Source: Novosphingobium resinovorum (GTDB taxonomy: Bacteria; Pseudomonadota; Alphaproteobacteria; Sphingomonadales; Sphingomonadaceae). Taken from it: DNA of 64,000 nt. The position numbers and the translations under genes are program-made. The stretch lies in the NCBI RefSeq assembly GCF_027922145.1, contig NZ_BSFC01000019.1, positions 194,579-258,578 of the forward strand, given 5' to 3'. Positions 52,762 to 60,794 of this stretch are shown piece by piece. Positions within the stretch are counted from its first letter, which is position 1, and each line of letters opens with the position of its first letter. A model generated the notes under the pieces. That model ran no database searches. It had not been told where the DNA came from and was given only the letters and a program-made list of their open reading frames with translations.

Positions 52762-53478
52762 CTACTTCCGCCTGTACCGGAAGTACCAGACCTCATGCCC
52801 GTAAACCGTACGCGCCTTGTGCTCGTAGCGCGTCTGCGGCCAGCCGCCGGGGCGAACCTGAAAGTCGCCGGGCTTCTCGCATAGCCACTCGAACTGCTCG
52901 GTATGCCGCTGCATCACCATCAGCGCATGGCGCAAGTAGATCGCGTGGTCGGTGCCGAAGCGGAACTCGCCGCCGGGCCTGAGCTTGGCGGCGAACATGT
53001 CGACCGGACCGTCGTTCATCATCCGGCGCTTGGCGTGGCGCGCCTTGGGCCAGGGGTCGGGGTGCAGCAGGTAGAGGAACGAGAGCGAGCCGTCCGGAAT
53101 GCGTGCCAGCGCTTCCAGCGCATCGCCGTGATGGATGCGCACGTTGCCGATCGGCGGGTGCGCGCCGTTGTCGCCGCTGACGTGGGTAAGCGCCTGCGCC
53201 ACGCCGTTGAGGAAGGGCTCAGCGCCGATGAAACCGTGGTCGGGTAGCATGTCGGCACGCTGCGCCATGTGCTCGCCGCCGCCGAAACCGATCTCGAAGT
53301 GGAGCGGGCGATCGTCGCCGAACAGCACCTGCGCGGTGATCGGGCCGTCTTCGGGCATGGAGATGCGCGGGAGCAGGTCGTCGACGAGGCTCTGCTGCGC
53401 AGCGCGCAGGGGTTTGCCCTTGGCGCGGCCGTAGAGGCGGTTGAGCGTGGTCGGATCGCCGGATTTGTAAGCCGTCAT
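52762..53478 (-). CDS. trmB: tRNA (guanine-N7-)-methyltransferase
   Basis: A 238-residue enzyme from ATG 53478. The SAM-binding loop is FEIGFGGGEHM, the acidic second-strand region is FIGAEPF, and the tRNA-binding and catalytic stretch LLHPDPWPKARHAKRR is the TrmB hallmark. The C-terminal part has TRYEHKARTVYGH. It methylates G46 of tRNA variable loops. It is divergent from the CidA-like gene. Confidence 0.94.
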   Translation of the reverse strand: MTAYKSGDPTTLNRLYGRAKGKPLRAAQQSLVDDLLPRISMPEDGPITAQVLFGDDRPLHFEIGFGGGEHMAQRADMLPDHGFIGAEPFLNGVAQALTHVSGDNGAHPPIGNVRIHHGDALEALARIPDGSLSFLYLLHPDPWPKARHAKRRMMNDGPVDMFAAKLRPGGEFRFGTDHAIYLRHALMVMQRHTEQFEWLCEKPGDFQVRPGGWPQTRYEHKARTVYGHEVWYFRYRRK

Positions 53479-53552
53479 GGCGCGCGCCGATACACAAGGG
53501 GGGCGGGACTCGCAATCGGGCATAGTTGCGCGGCGCAACTTGGCGGACCGAA

Positions 53553-53951
53553 ATGCGGATTGCCGAGCATGTGTCGCCCTGCTTTATCCCGGTCATGCTG
53601 CGCGCCATCTTCCTCCTTCTCGCCTGCCAGCTTGCGGGCGAAGCGATCCATCGCATCACGAGCCTGCCCCTGCCCGGCGCGGTCATCGGCATGGTCCTGC
53701 TGGTCGGATGGCTGGCGCTGGTCCCGCGCGAGCGGCCGACGCTGACCGTGGTGACCGGCTGGCTCACCGCGCACCTGTCCATCATGTTCGTCCCCGCCGC
53801 CGTCGGGCTGATCGAGGAAGGCCCGGTTCTTTCGCGGTACGGCGTGGGGCTGGTGACGGCCACGGTGGCTTCCACGCTGCTGACGCTGATCGTGACGGCG
53901 CTGGTATTCCGCTGGGCCTTCGCCCGGTTCGCGCCGGAGGGCGAGGCGTGA
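53553..53951 (+). CDS. CidA/LrgA-family membrane protein
   Basis: A 132-residue (or 118-residue, from ATG 53595) membrane protein with four hydrophobic helices. The family pattern is LLLACQLAGEAIHRITSLPLPGAVIGM, whose core LPLPGAVIGM is conserved, and SIMFVPAAVGLIE. Upstream ribosome sites are weak for both starts; the shorter form fits the family best. CidA/LrgA proteins are holin-like and pair with LrgB/CidB. The next gene, LrgB-like, overlaps by four bases (GTGA). The pair may control murein hydrolase export or carry small organic acids. Confidence 0.85.
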   Translation: MRIAEHVSPCFIPVMLRAIFLLLACQLAGEAIHRITSLPLPGAVIGMVLLVGWLALVPRERPTLTVVTGWLTAHLSIMFVPAAVGLIEEGPVLSRYGVGLVTATVASTLLTLIVTALVFRWAFARFAPEGEA

Positions 53952-54646
53952 GCGATCCCGCACTGCTGGCGACGCCACTGCTCTGGCTGACGGTCACGCT
54001 GGGCGTGTTCGAGATCTTCGACACCCTATCGAAGCGCTGCGACCGCCATCCGCTGCTACATCCGGTGCTCTGGAGTACGCCGGTGCTGATCGCCTTGCTG
54101 CTGGCGAGCCGCACATCCTACGAGACATACAAGGCCGCGACCTTCCCGGTCAGCTTCCTGCTCGGCCCGGCGGTCGTCGGGCTGGCGGTGCCGGTCTGGC
54201 GCGAGCGGGCACGCATTCGCCGACTGGCCATACCGATCGTGCTGGCGCTGGGTGCGGGCGCGGTGACCTCGATCGTCAGCGCGGTCGGCGTGCTGGCGCT
54301 GTTCGGCGCGCCGCGCGAGATCCTCGCGTCGATCGCGCCGAGGGCGACCACCACGCCCGTCGCGATGGCCGTGGCGGGACAGCTTGGCGGCGTCCCGGCG
54401 CTGGCGGCGGTGATCGTGCTGTTCGCGGGCGTCTTCGGCGCGATGGTCGCGACGCCGCTGCTCAATGTGCTGGGTCTGGGTGACTACCGCGCGCGCGGCT
54501 TTGCCCTCGGCGTTGCCGCACACGGGATCGGCACTGCGCGGGCGTTTCAGGTGGACGCGACGGCTGGTGCGATGGCGAGCCTCGCGATGGCGCTCAATGC
54601 CGTGGTGACGGCGGCGCTGCTGTCGGTGGTGGCGCTGCTGGTATGA
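53948..54646 (+). CDS. LrgB/CidB-family membrane protein
   Basis: A 232-residue protein of about seven helices starting at GTG 53948 inside the CidA-like stop. Conserved parts are FLLGPAVVGLAVPVW, where LGPA-VVGLAVP is the family mark, RATTTPVAMAVAGQLGG, and RGFALGVAAHGIGTARAFQ. The plant homologue PLGG1, a CidA-LrgB fusion, exports glycolate, so an organic-acid role is an alternative to autolysis control. It is co-translated with its partner. Confidence 0.88.
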   Translation: MSDPALLATPLLWLTVTLGVFEIFDTLSKRCDRHPLLHPVLWSTPVLIALLLASRTSYETYKAATFPVSFLLGPAVVGLAVPVWRERARIRRLAIPIVLALGAGAVTSIVSAVGVLALFGAPREILASIAPRATTTPVAMAVAGQLGGVPALAAVIVLFAGVFGAMVATPLLNVLGLGDYRARGFALGVAAHGIGTARAFQVDATAGAMASLAMALNAVVTAALLSVVALLV

Positions 54647-54677
54647 TCGTCGTCCCGGACTTGATCCGGGACGACGA
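54647..54677. repeat. perfect palindrome, 13-bp arms
   Basis: TCGTCGTCCCGGA (54647-54659), five bases, then TCCGGGACGACGA (54665-54677), starting one base after the LrgB stop codon. It may serve as a terminator for the LrgB transcript. This CCCGGA-TTGA-TCCGGG type is distinct from the GTCATT family. Confidence 0.85.
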
Positions 54678-54683
54678 ATGGGC

Positions 54684-54720
54684 AAAAAAACAACGGCCCG
54701 CCCCTCGAGAGGGCAGGCCG
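54684..54720 (-). terminator. intrinsic terminator of ctrA
   Basis: Read on the minus strand, a GC-rich stem (CGGCCTGCCC against GGGCGGGCCG, loop TCTCGAG-like) is followed by a run of T after two more bases (A-run 54684-54690 on the plus strand). It lies 36 bases after the ctrA stop. Confidence 0.85.
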
Positions 54721-54755
54721 CCTTGGTTCCTGCAAGGGGTGCAGGGTAATCTGGC

Positions 54756-55451
54756 TTATGCCGCTTCGGCAGCCTCGTCCGGATCGCGCAGGACGTAGCC
54801 GCGGCCCCACACCGTCTCGATGTAGTTGGCGCCGCCGCAGGCATGCGCGAGCTTCTTGCGCAGCTTGCAGATGAAGACGTCGATGATCTTCAGTTCAGGC
54901 TCGTCCATGCCGCCATAGAGGTGGTTGAGGAACATTTCCTTGGTCAGCGTGGTGCCCTTGCGCAGCGAGAGCAGTTCCAGCATCGCGTATTCCTTGCCGG
55001 TCAGGTGCACGCGGGCGCCATCGACCTCGACCGTCTTGGCGTCGAGGTTGGTGACCAGCTTGCCGGTGCGGATGACCGACTGCGAGTGGCCCTTGGAGCG
55101 GCGCACGACGGCGTGGATGCGGGCGATCAGTTCCTCGCGGTGGAACGGCTTGGTCACGTAGTCGTCCGCGCCGAAGCCGAACGAGCGGACCTTGCTGTCC
55201 ATCTCCGAGATACCCGACAGGATCAGCACCGGCGTCTGCACCTTGGCGACGCGCAGCTTCTTCAGCACGTCGTAGCCGTGCATGTCGGGCAGGTTGAGGT
55301 CGAGAAGGATGATGTCGTAGTCGTACAGCTTGCCCAGATCGAGGCCTTCCTCGCCCAGATCGGTGGAGTAGACGTTGAATCCTTCCGCCGTCAGCATGAG
55401 CTCGATAGCCCGGGCCGTGGTCGGTTCATCCTCGATCAGCAGCACTCGCAT
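54756..55451 (-). CDS. ctrA: cell-cycle response regulator CtrA
   Basis: A 231-residue OmpR-type response regulator from ATG 55451. The receiver domain has the phospho-acceptor D51 in [17 protein letters not shown], with the acidic pocket E7-D8 and the Lys in [11 protein letters not shown]. The winged-helix domain ends with [25 protein letters not shown]. Only its GRGYVLRDP core and overall length are used for the CtrA call. CtrA controls cell division, motility and often exopolysaccharide genes across alphaproteobacteria by binding TTAA-N7-TTAA sites. Several TTAAC motifs lie upstream, suggesting autoregulation. Confidence 0.93.
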   Translation of the reverse strand: MRVLLIEDEPTTARAIELMLTAEGFNVYSTDLGEEGLDLGKLYDYDIILLDLNLPDMHGYDVLKKLRVAKVQTPVLILSGISEMDSKVRSFGFGADDYVTKPFHREELIARIHAVVRRSKGHSQSVIRTGKLVTNLDAKTVEVDGARVHLTGKEYAMLELLSLRKGTTLTKEMFLNHLYGGMDEPELKIIDVFICKLRKKLAHACGGANYIETVWGRGYVLRDPDEAAEAA

Positions 55452-55705
55452 GGGTCGGTTCCTTCTTGCCCCCGATGCCCGCGGCTGACGCAGCCGTTTG
55501 CGGACATTGCGTTGTATTAACCATATGACCAATGAAGGTTAAAGGTTAATTCGTCGTAAACGCCGGATTTTCCCTTAAGTATTTCAAACTTGGTTTCCGG
55601 CGTGACGGCGCGCGAACCGCGCCATTGCTCACCAGAACGGCGGACACTGGTTAATGTTAAGGAAGCCGGGGAAGAAAGTGCAAACGATTTGAGGCGAGCC
55701 GATTC
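55452..55705. promoter_or_regulatory. ctrA upstream region with clustered TTAA motifs
   Basis: A 254-base gap without a gene, AT-richer than its surroundings. It includes TTAACCAT at 55517-55524, two close GGTTAA repeats at about 55538-55549, and GGTTAATGTTAAGG near 55650. These are half-sites of the CtrA box; no perfect TTAA-N7-TTAA was found. Likely the ctrA promoter region under its own control. Confidence 0.5.
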
Positions 55706-57073
55706 TTAACCCGCCGCGGCATTCGCCACCCGCATCGGCTGCCGGCCACGGCGCACGCGCTCAGCCGGGCGGTCGATGCGCTTGAGGTAGCTCCACAGCC
55801 CGCACTGCAGCCCGACCAGCATCAGGATGAAGGGCTGGAAGGCGATGCCGACGAACAGCGAGCCGATCATGTAGACCACCTGCGCCAGTTGCAGCGCCAC
55901 CGCGAGCGGTGCGGCCCAAGCCTCGTCGGGCTCCTTGCGGCCCTTCCAGCGTCGGCGAATCAGCTCCATCTGCACGACGCCCGAAATCTGCAACAACAGC
56001 CACAACGCGAAGCCCGGATAGCCCTGTTCGCCCAGCATCTCGAAGTAGCTGGAGTGGAACGCGCGCCCGGTTTCGATGACGGGGGTGCGGGTGATCGTCA
56101 CGTTGCTGCCGGTAGTCTGGCTGGAGACGGTGTCGTAGGCAACCTTGCTGGACAGGTAGACTTCGAAGCCACCGCCCATCGGGTGGTCCTTCACGTAGCC
56201 CAGCGTCCACTTCCACACGCCGATTCGGGTGCTGGCGGACTGGTCGGACTTGTGATCCTCGATCGTGTTCATCCGCTGCAGATAGGATTGCGGCAGGAAC
56301 GGCACGGCCACTACCAGCGCCAGTGCCATGCCTGCGGAGATCAGCACGCGGTTCTTCGCCGTGCGCAGATAGAGGCCGCACAGGATAGCGAGGCAGACAA
56401 GGCCGGTGCGCGCCTGGGTGCCGATCGGGATCAGCGAGCAGGCGAAGATCAGCGCGCCGGTGAACAGCCAGACCCGCCAGTCCGGCAGAAAAATCGTGCC
56501 GTATCGCGCCAGCCACACCGCCACCGGAATCAGCGCGATGGCGACGCAGGAGATGATCGAGCCCTCATAGAGCCCGGTGTTGTTCTCCACGAAGATGATG
56601 AGGCTGCCGTAACCGCCACCGCCCATCGCCGTCTTGAGCCCGCCATCGATGATCAGCGCACTGGCCGAGAGCACCATGGCCAGCGCCACCGCCTCGATTC
56701 GCAGCCGCGTGCGCAAGGTCATCGGCAGGAACAGCGCGAAGACCAGCGCCTTCCACACCCACGACCACTTTGTCAGCGCTTCCTCGGGATAGTCGGCGGT
56801 GAACGTCGTTATCGCGCAGTAGAGCAGTAGCAGCCCGATCAGGCCCTGCCGCCAGGTGAATCGCGAATCGCGCTTGTCGTCGAACACCAGCCAGCCGAGG
56901 AACGCCGCCGAAAAGGCGATCAGCGAGATCGGCAGGCGCGTCAGGAAACCCCACGAGATGATCTGCGGCGCGACAATGTCGACGTAGAGGTAGCACAGCA
57001 CCCAGAGGAACGGCCGCTTGAAGCCGAGCAACATCATCGCCGCGAAAAAGCCGGTCAGCGCGAGGTTAAGCAT
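55706..57073 (-). CDS. exosortase-A-associated O-ligase (O-antigen ligase family)
   Basis: A 455-residue membrane protein with 10-12 helices from ATG 57073. The N-terminus, GFKRPFLWVLCYLYVDIVAPQIISWGF, matches the pattern of the probable O-glycosylation ligases found with exosortase A systems; RPF and the P-x-x-xWGF spacing are characteristic. The Wzy_C region has GTQARTGLVCL, and the long periplasmic loop holds DHPMGGGFEVY and FHSSYFEMLGEQGYPG. It probably transfers or polymerises a surface glycan. It overlaps the small upstream gene by eight bases. Confidence 0.85.
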   Translation of the reverse strand: MLNLALTGFFAAMMLLGFKRPFLWVLCYLYVDIVAPQIISWGFLTRLPISLIAFSAAFLGWLVFDDKRDSRFTWRQGLIGLLLLYCAITTFTADYPEEALTKWSWVWKALVFALFLPMTLRTRLRIEAVALAMVLSASALIIDGGLKTAMGGGGYGSLIIFVENNTGLYEGSIISCVAIALIPVAVWLARYGTIFLPDWRVWLFTGALIFACSLIPIGTQARTGLVCLAILCGLYLRTAKNRVLISAGMALALVVAVPFLPQSYLQRMNTIEDHKSDQSASTRIGVWKWTLGYVKDHPMGGGFEVYLSSKVAYDTVSSQTTGSNVTITRTPVIETGRAFHSSYFEMLGEQGYPGFALWLLLQISGVVQMELIRRRWKGRKEPDEAWAAPLAVALQLAQVVYMIGSLFVGIAFQPFILMLVGLQCGLWSYLKRIDRPAERVRRGRQPMRVANAAAG

Positions 57074-57251
57074 CGCCGTGCTCCTCCTCTTCACCCGCCA
57101 CTCGATTGACGCGCATCGGCGTTCCGGGCTTGCGGCCTGGGCGGGCCTGCGAATCGGTCCCTTCCGAATCGAGGTCTGGCCGCCACAGCAAGCGCCATGC
57201 GGCGAGCAGCAGCAGTCCGTGCGATATGGCAAGGGCAAGGATGTCGACCAT
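57066..57251 (-). CDS. small membrane protein upstream of the O-ligase
   Basis: A 61-residue protein from ATG 57251 (TTG 57275 possible). One N-terminal hydrophobic helix (ILALAISHGLLLLAAWRLLW) is followed by a charged tail (PDLDSEG to GEEEEHGDA). Its stop lies eight bases inside the O-ligase gene, so it is read as coupled. I recognise no family. It may be a small accessory anchor of the polysaccharide machinery. Confidence 0.6.
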   Translation of the reverse strand: MVDILALAISHGLLLLAAWRLLWRPDLDSEGTDSQARPGRKPGTPMRVNRVAGEEEEHGDA

Positions 57252-57317
57252 CGACAGCCGCGTTAGCAGCGCCAAGTTGACGGCGCGTTAAGCGTTCCCC
57301 GCTAGGAAATGCAGCTT

Positions 57318-58544
57318 ATGACCCGCATCCTTCACGTGCTCGACCATTCGCTGCCGATCCACAGCGGCTATACCTTCCGCACGCGCGCGATCCTGAAAGC
57401 GCAGCAGGCGCTGGGCCTCGACGTGCGCGGCGTGACCGGCCCGCGCTACAATGAAGGCGGCAGCGTGGTCGAGGAGCACGACGGCCTCCTGTTCCACCGC
57501 GTCGGCAGTAAGGTTTCAGGCCCTCCGGTCGTGCGCGAGTGGCGTGAGATCGCCCTGTTCGCGGCGGGAATCGAGAAGGTGGTGCAGCAGTGGCGTCCCG
57601 ACGTTATCCACGCCCATTCGCCGGTCCTGTGCGGACAGGCCGCGCTCAAGGTCGCCCGCAAGTACGGCATTCCCCTCGTCTACGAGATTCGCGCTTTCTG
57701 GGAGGACGCCGCCGTCGGCAACGGCACCGGCAGCGAGGGTTCGCTCAAATACCGCCTCACCCATGCGCTCGAAACGCATGTGGTGCGCAAGGCCGACGCG
57801 GTGGTGACGATCTGCGAGGGGCTGCGCGCCGACCTCGCCACGCGCGGGATTTCCGAGGACAAGATCACCGTCATGCCCAATGGCGTCGACCTTGCCCTGT
57901 TCGGCACGCCGCTGCCGCGTGACGAGGCGTTTGCCGCGCAGCTCGGCTTCGACGGCCCGGTCATCGGTTTCATTGGCAGCTTCTATGACTACGAAGGACT
58001 CGACGTCCTGATCGACGCGATGCCCGCTCTCGTTGCCCGCCAGCCGCGCGCCAAGCTGCTGATGGTCGGCGGCGGCCCGCGCGAGGAGGCCCTGCGCGCG
58101 CAGGCGGCAGCCTCGCCCGCAGCCGGGGCCATCCACTTCGTCGGCCGCGTTCCGCACCACGAGGTCGATCGCTACTACGCGCTGTGCGACGTCATGGCCT
58201 ACCCGCGCAAGAAGAGCCGCCTGACCGACCTCGTCACGCCGCTCAAACCTCTCGAGGCGATGGCACAGGGCAAGCTCGTCGCTGCCAGCGACGTGGGCGG
58301 CCACCGCGAGCTTGTCACCGACGGCTTGACCGGAGTGCTGTTCACCCCCGACGATGCATCCGCCTGCGCCGAGTCGCTGGCACGGCTGCTCAATGCCCGT
58401 GACGAGTGGGAATCCTACCGGATTGCGGGCCGCAAGCACGTGGAAACCCGCCACGATTGGGCCGAGAATGCCCGTCGTTATCCTCTCGTTTACCAAATGC
58501 TGGCAGCAAAGACCGATCAAGCAGGGCTGGGAGCCGCCGCGTGA
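57318..58544 (+). CDS. exosortase-A-associated group 1 glycosyltransferase
   Basis: A 408-residue GT4-type enzyme from ATG 57318. The N-terminus RILHVLDHSLPIHSGYTFRTRAIL has the HVLDHS-LPxHSGYTFR pattern of the exosortase-A-system glycosyltransferases. The acceptor side has HAHSPVLCGQAAL, and the donor side carries VMPNGVD, a GSF-DYEGLD stretch, and the terminal E-x7-E-type motif in TPLKPLEAMAQGKLVAASDVGGHRE. It adds sugars to a lipid-linked exopolysaccharide precursor on the cytoplasmic face. It is divergent from the O-ligase gene. Confidence 0.9.
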   Translation: MTRILHVLDHSLPIHSGYTFRTRAILKAQQALGLDVRGVTGPRYNEGGSVVEEHDGLLFHRVGSKVSGPPVVREWREIALFAAGIEKVVQQWRPDVIHAHSPVLCGQAALKVARKYGIPLVYEIRAFWEDAAVGNGTGSEGSLKYRLTHALETHVVRKADAVVTICEGLRADLATRGISEDKITVMPNGVDLALFGTPLPRDEAFAAQLGFDGPVIGFIGSFYDYEGLDVLIDAMPALVARQPRAKLLMVGGGPREEALRAQAAASPAAGAIHFVGRVPHHEVDRYYALCDVMAYPRKKSRLTDLVTPLKPLEAMAQGKLVAASDVGGHRELVTDGLTGVLFTPDDASACAESLARLLNARDEWESYRIAGRKHVETRHDWAENARRYPLVYQMLAAKTDQAGLGAAA

Positions 58545-58579
58545 GCACAGGTCCCGGTTCAAGACATAAGGGTAATGCA

Positions 58580-60526
58580 GTGGCCGACACCAAGCTCACC
58601 ATCGAGAGCGGCACCGAGGGCGCGGGCGCCAACGCGGGAACCGGCGGACAGCCGATCACGCGCCACCCGCTGTTCCCGGCGATCGTCGCACTGTGGTTCG
58701 GCGCGCTCGCCGGGCTCGGCAGCGTGATCGTCAGCTCCTCGACGATGGAGGGACTGGTGCTGGCGCTTGGCATCGACAAGGTGATCCCGATGGCCGCGCC
58801 GCCGCTCGGCACGACGATGCGCATCCTGCTGGCGCTCGGCATGACCGGCCTCGGCGCTGCGATCGGCGGCCTGATCGCCCGGCGCATCGCCCGCCCCGCC
58901 GCCCTGCCCGCAACCGACGCCGCCGAAGGCGATGAGATCGAGCAGGCCGCCGCCGCACCCGCGCCGACCGCGCGTCGCCGCCGTGCCCTCGCCATCGAGC
59001 CCGAAGCGGCCCCCGTCGCCGAAGAGCACGCACCGCTGCCCGGCGCACCGACCGACCCTCGCATCCTCAACGTCGCCGATTTCGACATCGACAGCTTCGA
59101 CGAAGGCCACGACCAGCCCGTGTTCCGTCGCCCGGTGGAAGCCGCCGCCATCGACAGCACCGCCGACGATGCCGACGAGGACGACAACCTGCCTGCATGG
59201 CTCGATGCCGAAACCGCCTGGCGCGAGCCCGAATCGACGTTCGGCGCCGATCGCGGCGTGTTCACGACGCCTCCCGGCGCACAGATCTTCAAGGCCGAAC
59301 TCGACGCCGCCGAGGAGGCTGCTCGCGAACACGTCGAAGCGCCCGTCGGCAGCCGTCTGTTCGAAGCCTATTCACGTGAATTCTCGCCCCGCAGCGACGT
59401 AAAGGCCGATGCGGTGCCGGAAACGGTCGAAGAGCCTTTGGCCGGCGCCACTTCCAGCCTCGAAAGGGCCGCGCCCGGCTTCAAGCTGCTGCCGCGCCTG
59501 CCGCAAGGCGACTGGGGCGCGCCCGAGGCCGAATTCGAAGCGGAAGAGGCAGCTGCGTGGTCCGTACCGGCCTTCGCGGCATCTGCTGCGGAAGAATCGC
59601 CTTCCGACGAAGCGCCCTCCGGCATCGAGATCGTTGCTTTCCACGAAGAGCCCGCGCCGTTCGCGGCTCCCTTCGAAGCGGAACCGGAAGCTCCGGCCGA
59701 AACTTTCGTTGATACCGTGGAGGAACCGCGTTCGAGCGCCCGCATCGCCGATGCCGACCTCGGCTCGCTGTCGCAGGTCGAACTGCTCGAACGCCTCGCG
59801 CTCGCCATGGAGCGCCGCCGCGAGGATGCGCGCCGCGCCGCCGAGGTAGCCGTCGTGATCCCGCAGGCCATCGTCGCGCCATTCGCCGCGCCGATCGTCG
59901 AGGCTGAGCCCGAAGCGCAGGACGGTTACGTCGAAGCTCATCTGCCGGAACCCGCCCCGTCGTGGCCCGCCGCCGTACCCAGCGCGCTGCGCCCGATCGC
60001 GCTCGATCCGATCGACGATGCCGTCGAGCCGCTGGAAGGCTTTGTTCCGCCCCGCCACATCGGCCTCACCTCGAGCGAAGAGCGCCCGGGCTTTGACGAG
60101 CGCTTCGACCCGCACGCGGCCATCCCCTTCCCCAGCAGCCCGTTCCCGCACACCGCCTTCGAGGCGGAACCGGAAGCCGCTGAAGACGAGGAGGAGGACT
60201 CGGTCCTGCAGCAGGGCTATGCCTCGCTGTTCAACCTTTCGCGCCACGCAGCCGTCCGCAAGCCGTTCCTCCAGTTCGGCGACCCCGACGAGGCAGGCGA
60301 CGAGCTCGCCCATGCCACCCCGGTGGACTCCGCCGAGGAAATCCAGGAGGAAAGCCAGGAATCCGTGCCGTTCGGCCGCCCGGTCCTTCTCCCCGACCCT
60401 ACCGGCGAAGCTCCGGCGGACTATGAGGAGCGGCCCTTCGACGCCCCGCGCAACGATCCGGAGGCCACCGAACGCGCCCTGCGCGCGGCGCTCGCCACGC
60501 TGCAGCGCATGAGCGGAGCGGCCTGA
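58580..60526 (+). CDS. membrane-anchored protein with long acidic disordered tail, unknown function
   Basis: A 648-residue protein starting at GTG 58580 (AAGGG seven bases upstream). Two N-terminal helices at about 33-56 ([21 protein letters not shown]) and 78-100 ([18 protein letters not shown]) anchor it. The rest, some 540 residues, is Ala/Glu/Pro-rich and acidic with scattered short ordered islands such as [32 protein letters not shown], and [20 protein letters not shown] near the C-terminus. The last, with its FxQF-type end, may be a conserved binding peptide. It follows the glycosyltransferase by 35 bases. I recognise no known function; a scaffold role is conceivable. Confidence 0.8.
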   Translation: MADTKLTIESGTEGAGANAGTGGQPITRHPLFPAIVALWFGALAGLGSVIVSSSTMEGLVLALGIDKVIPMAAPPLGTTMRILLALGMTGLGAAIGGLIARRIARPAALPATDAAEGDEIEQAAAAPAPTARRRRALAIEPEAAPVAEEHAPLPGAPTDPRILNVADFDIDSFDEGHDQPVFRRPVEAAAIDSTADDADEDDNLPAWLDAETAWREPESTFGADRGVFTTPPGAQIFKAELDAAEEAAREHVEAPVGSRLFEAYSREFSPRSDVKADAVPETVEEPLAGATSSLERAAPGFKLLPRLPQGDWGAPEAEFEAEEAAAWSVPAFAASAAEESPSDEAPSGIEIVAFHEEPAPFAAPFEAEPEAPAETFVDTVEEPRSSARIADADLGSLSQVELLERLALAMERRREDARRAAEVAVVIPQAIVAPFAAPIVEAEPEAQDGYVEAHLPEPAPSWPAAVPSALRPIALDPIDDAVEPLEGFVPPRHIGLTSSEERPGFDERFDPHAAIPFPSSPFPHTAFEAEPEAAEDEEEDSVLQQGYASLFNLSRHAAVRKPFLQFGDPDEAGDELAHATPVDSAEEIQEESQESVPFGRPVLLPDPTGEAPADYEERPFDAPRNDPEATERALRAALATLQRMSGAA

Positions 60527-60559
60527 AACCGCCCTTCGACCACCTCAAGCGGATTCGAA

Positions 60560-60593
60560 AACCCCCGTCCGGCGCAATCCGGGCGGGGTTTTT
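60560..60593 (+). terminator. intrinsic terminator
   Basis: A GC-rich stem (AACCCCCGTCCGG against CCGGGCGGGGTT, loop CGCAAT) is followed directly by TTTTT at 60589-60593. It lies 33 bases after the 648-residue protein gene and separates it from gltB. Confidence 0.88.
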
Positions 60594-60718
60594 GATAATA
60601 AAATGCCGGGAAATCCGTCATCCACGCCATCTTGCTGCGCAGCTAGCCGTGTTCGCCATTGCAAAACGGTCCCTGAATCGTCATGGGGACCGTGGGGTCA
60701 CTATGCCGCGTGGGGTCG

Positions 60719-60738
60719 TTCGCACGATTCGGTGCGAA
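60719..60738. promoter_or_regulatory. inverted repeat upstream of gltB
   Basis: TTCGCAC (60719-60725), six bases, then GTGCGAA (60732-60738) is a perfect inverted repeat 56 bases before the gltB start. Two near-copies of CCGTGGGGTC/CCGCGTGGGGTC stand just before it. Candidate operator or leader hairpin; no regulator assigned. Confidence 0.4.
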
Positions 60739-60794
60739 TCCGCAGGCATGCCCAAGTGACGCCCGCCAAAAAAACACAGGATGGGTTTATATCG

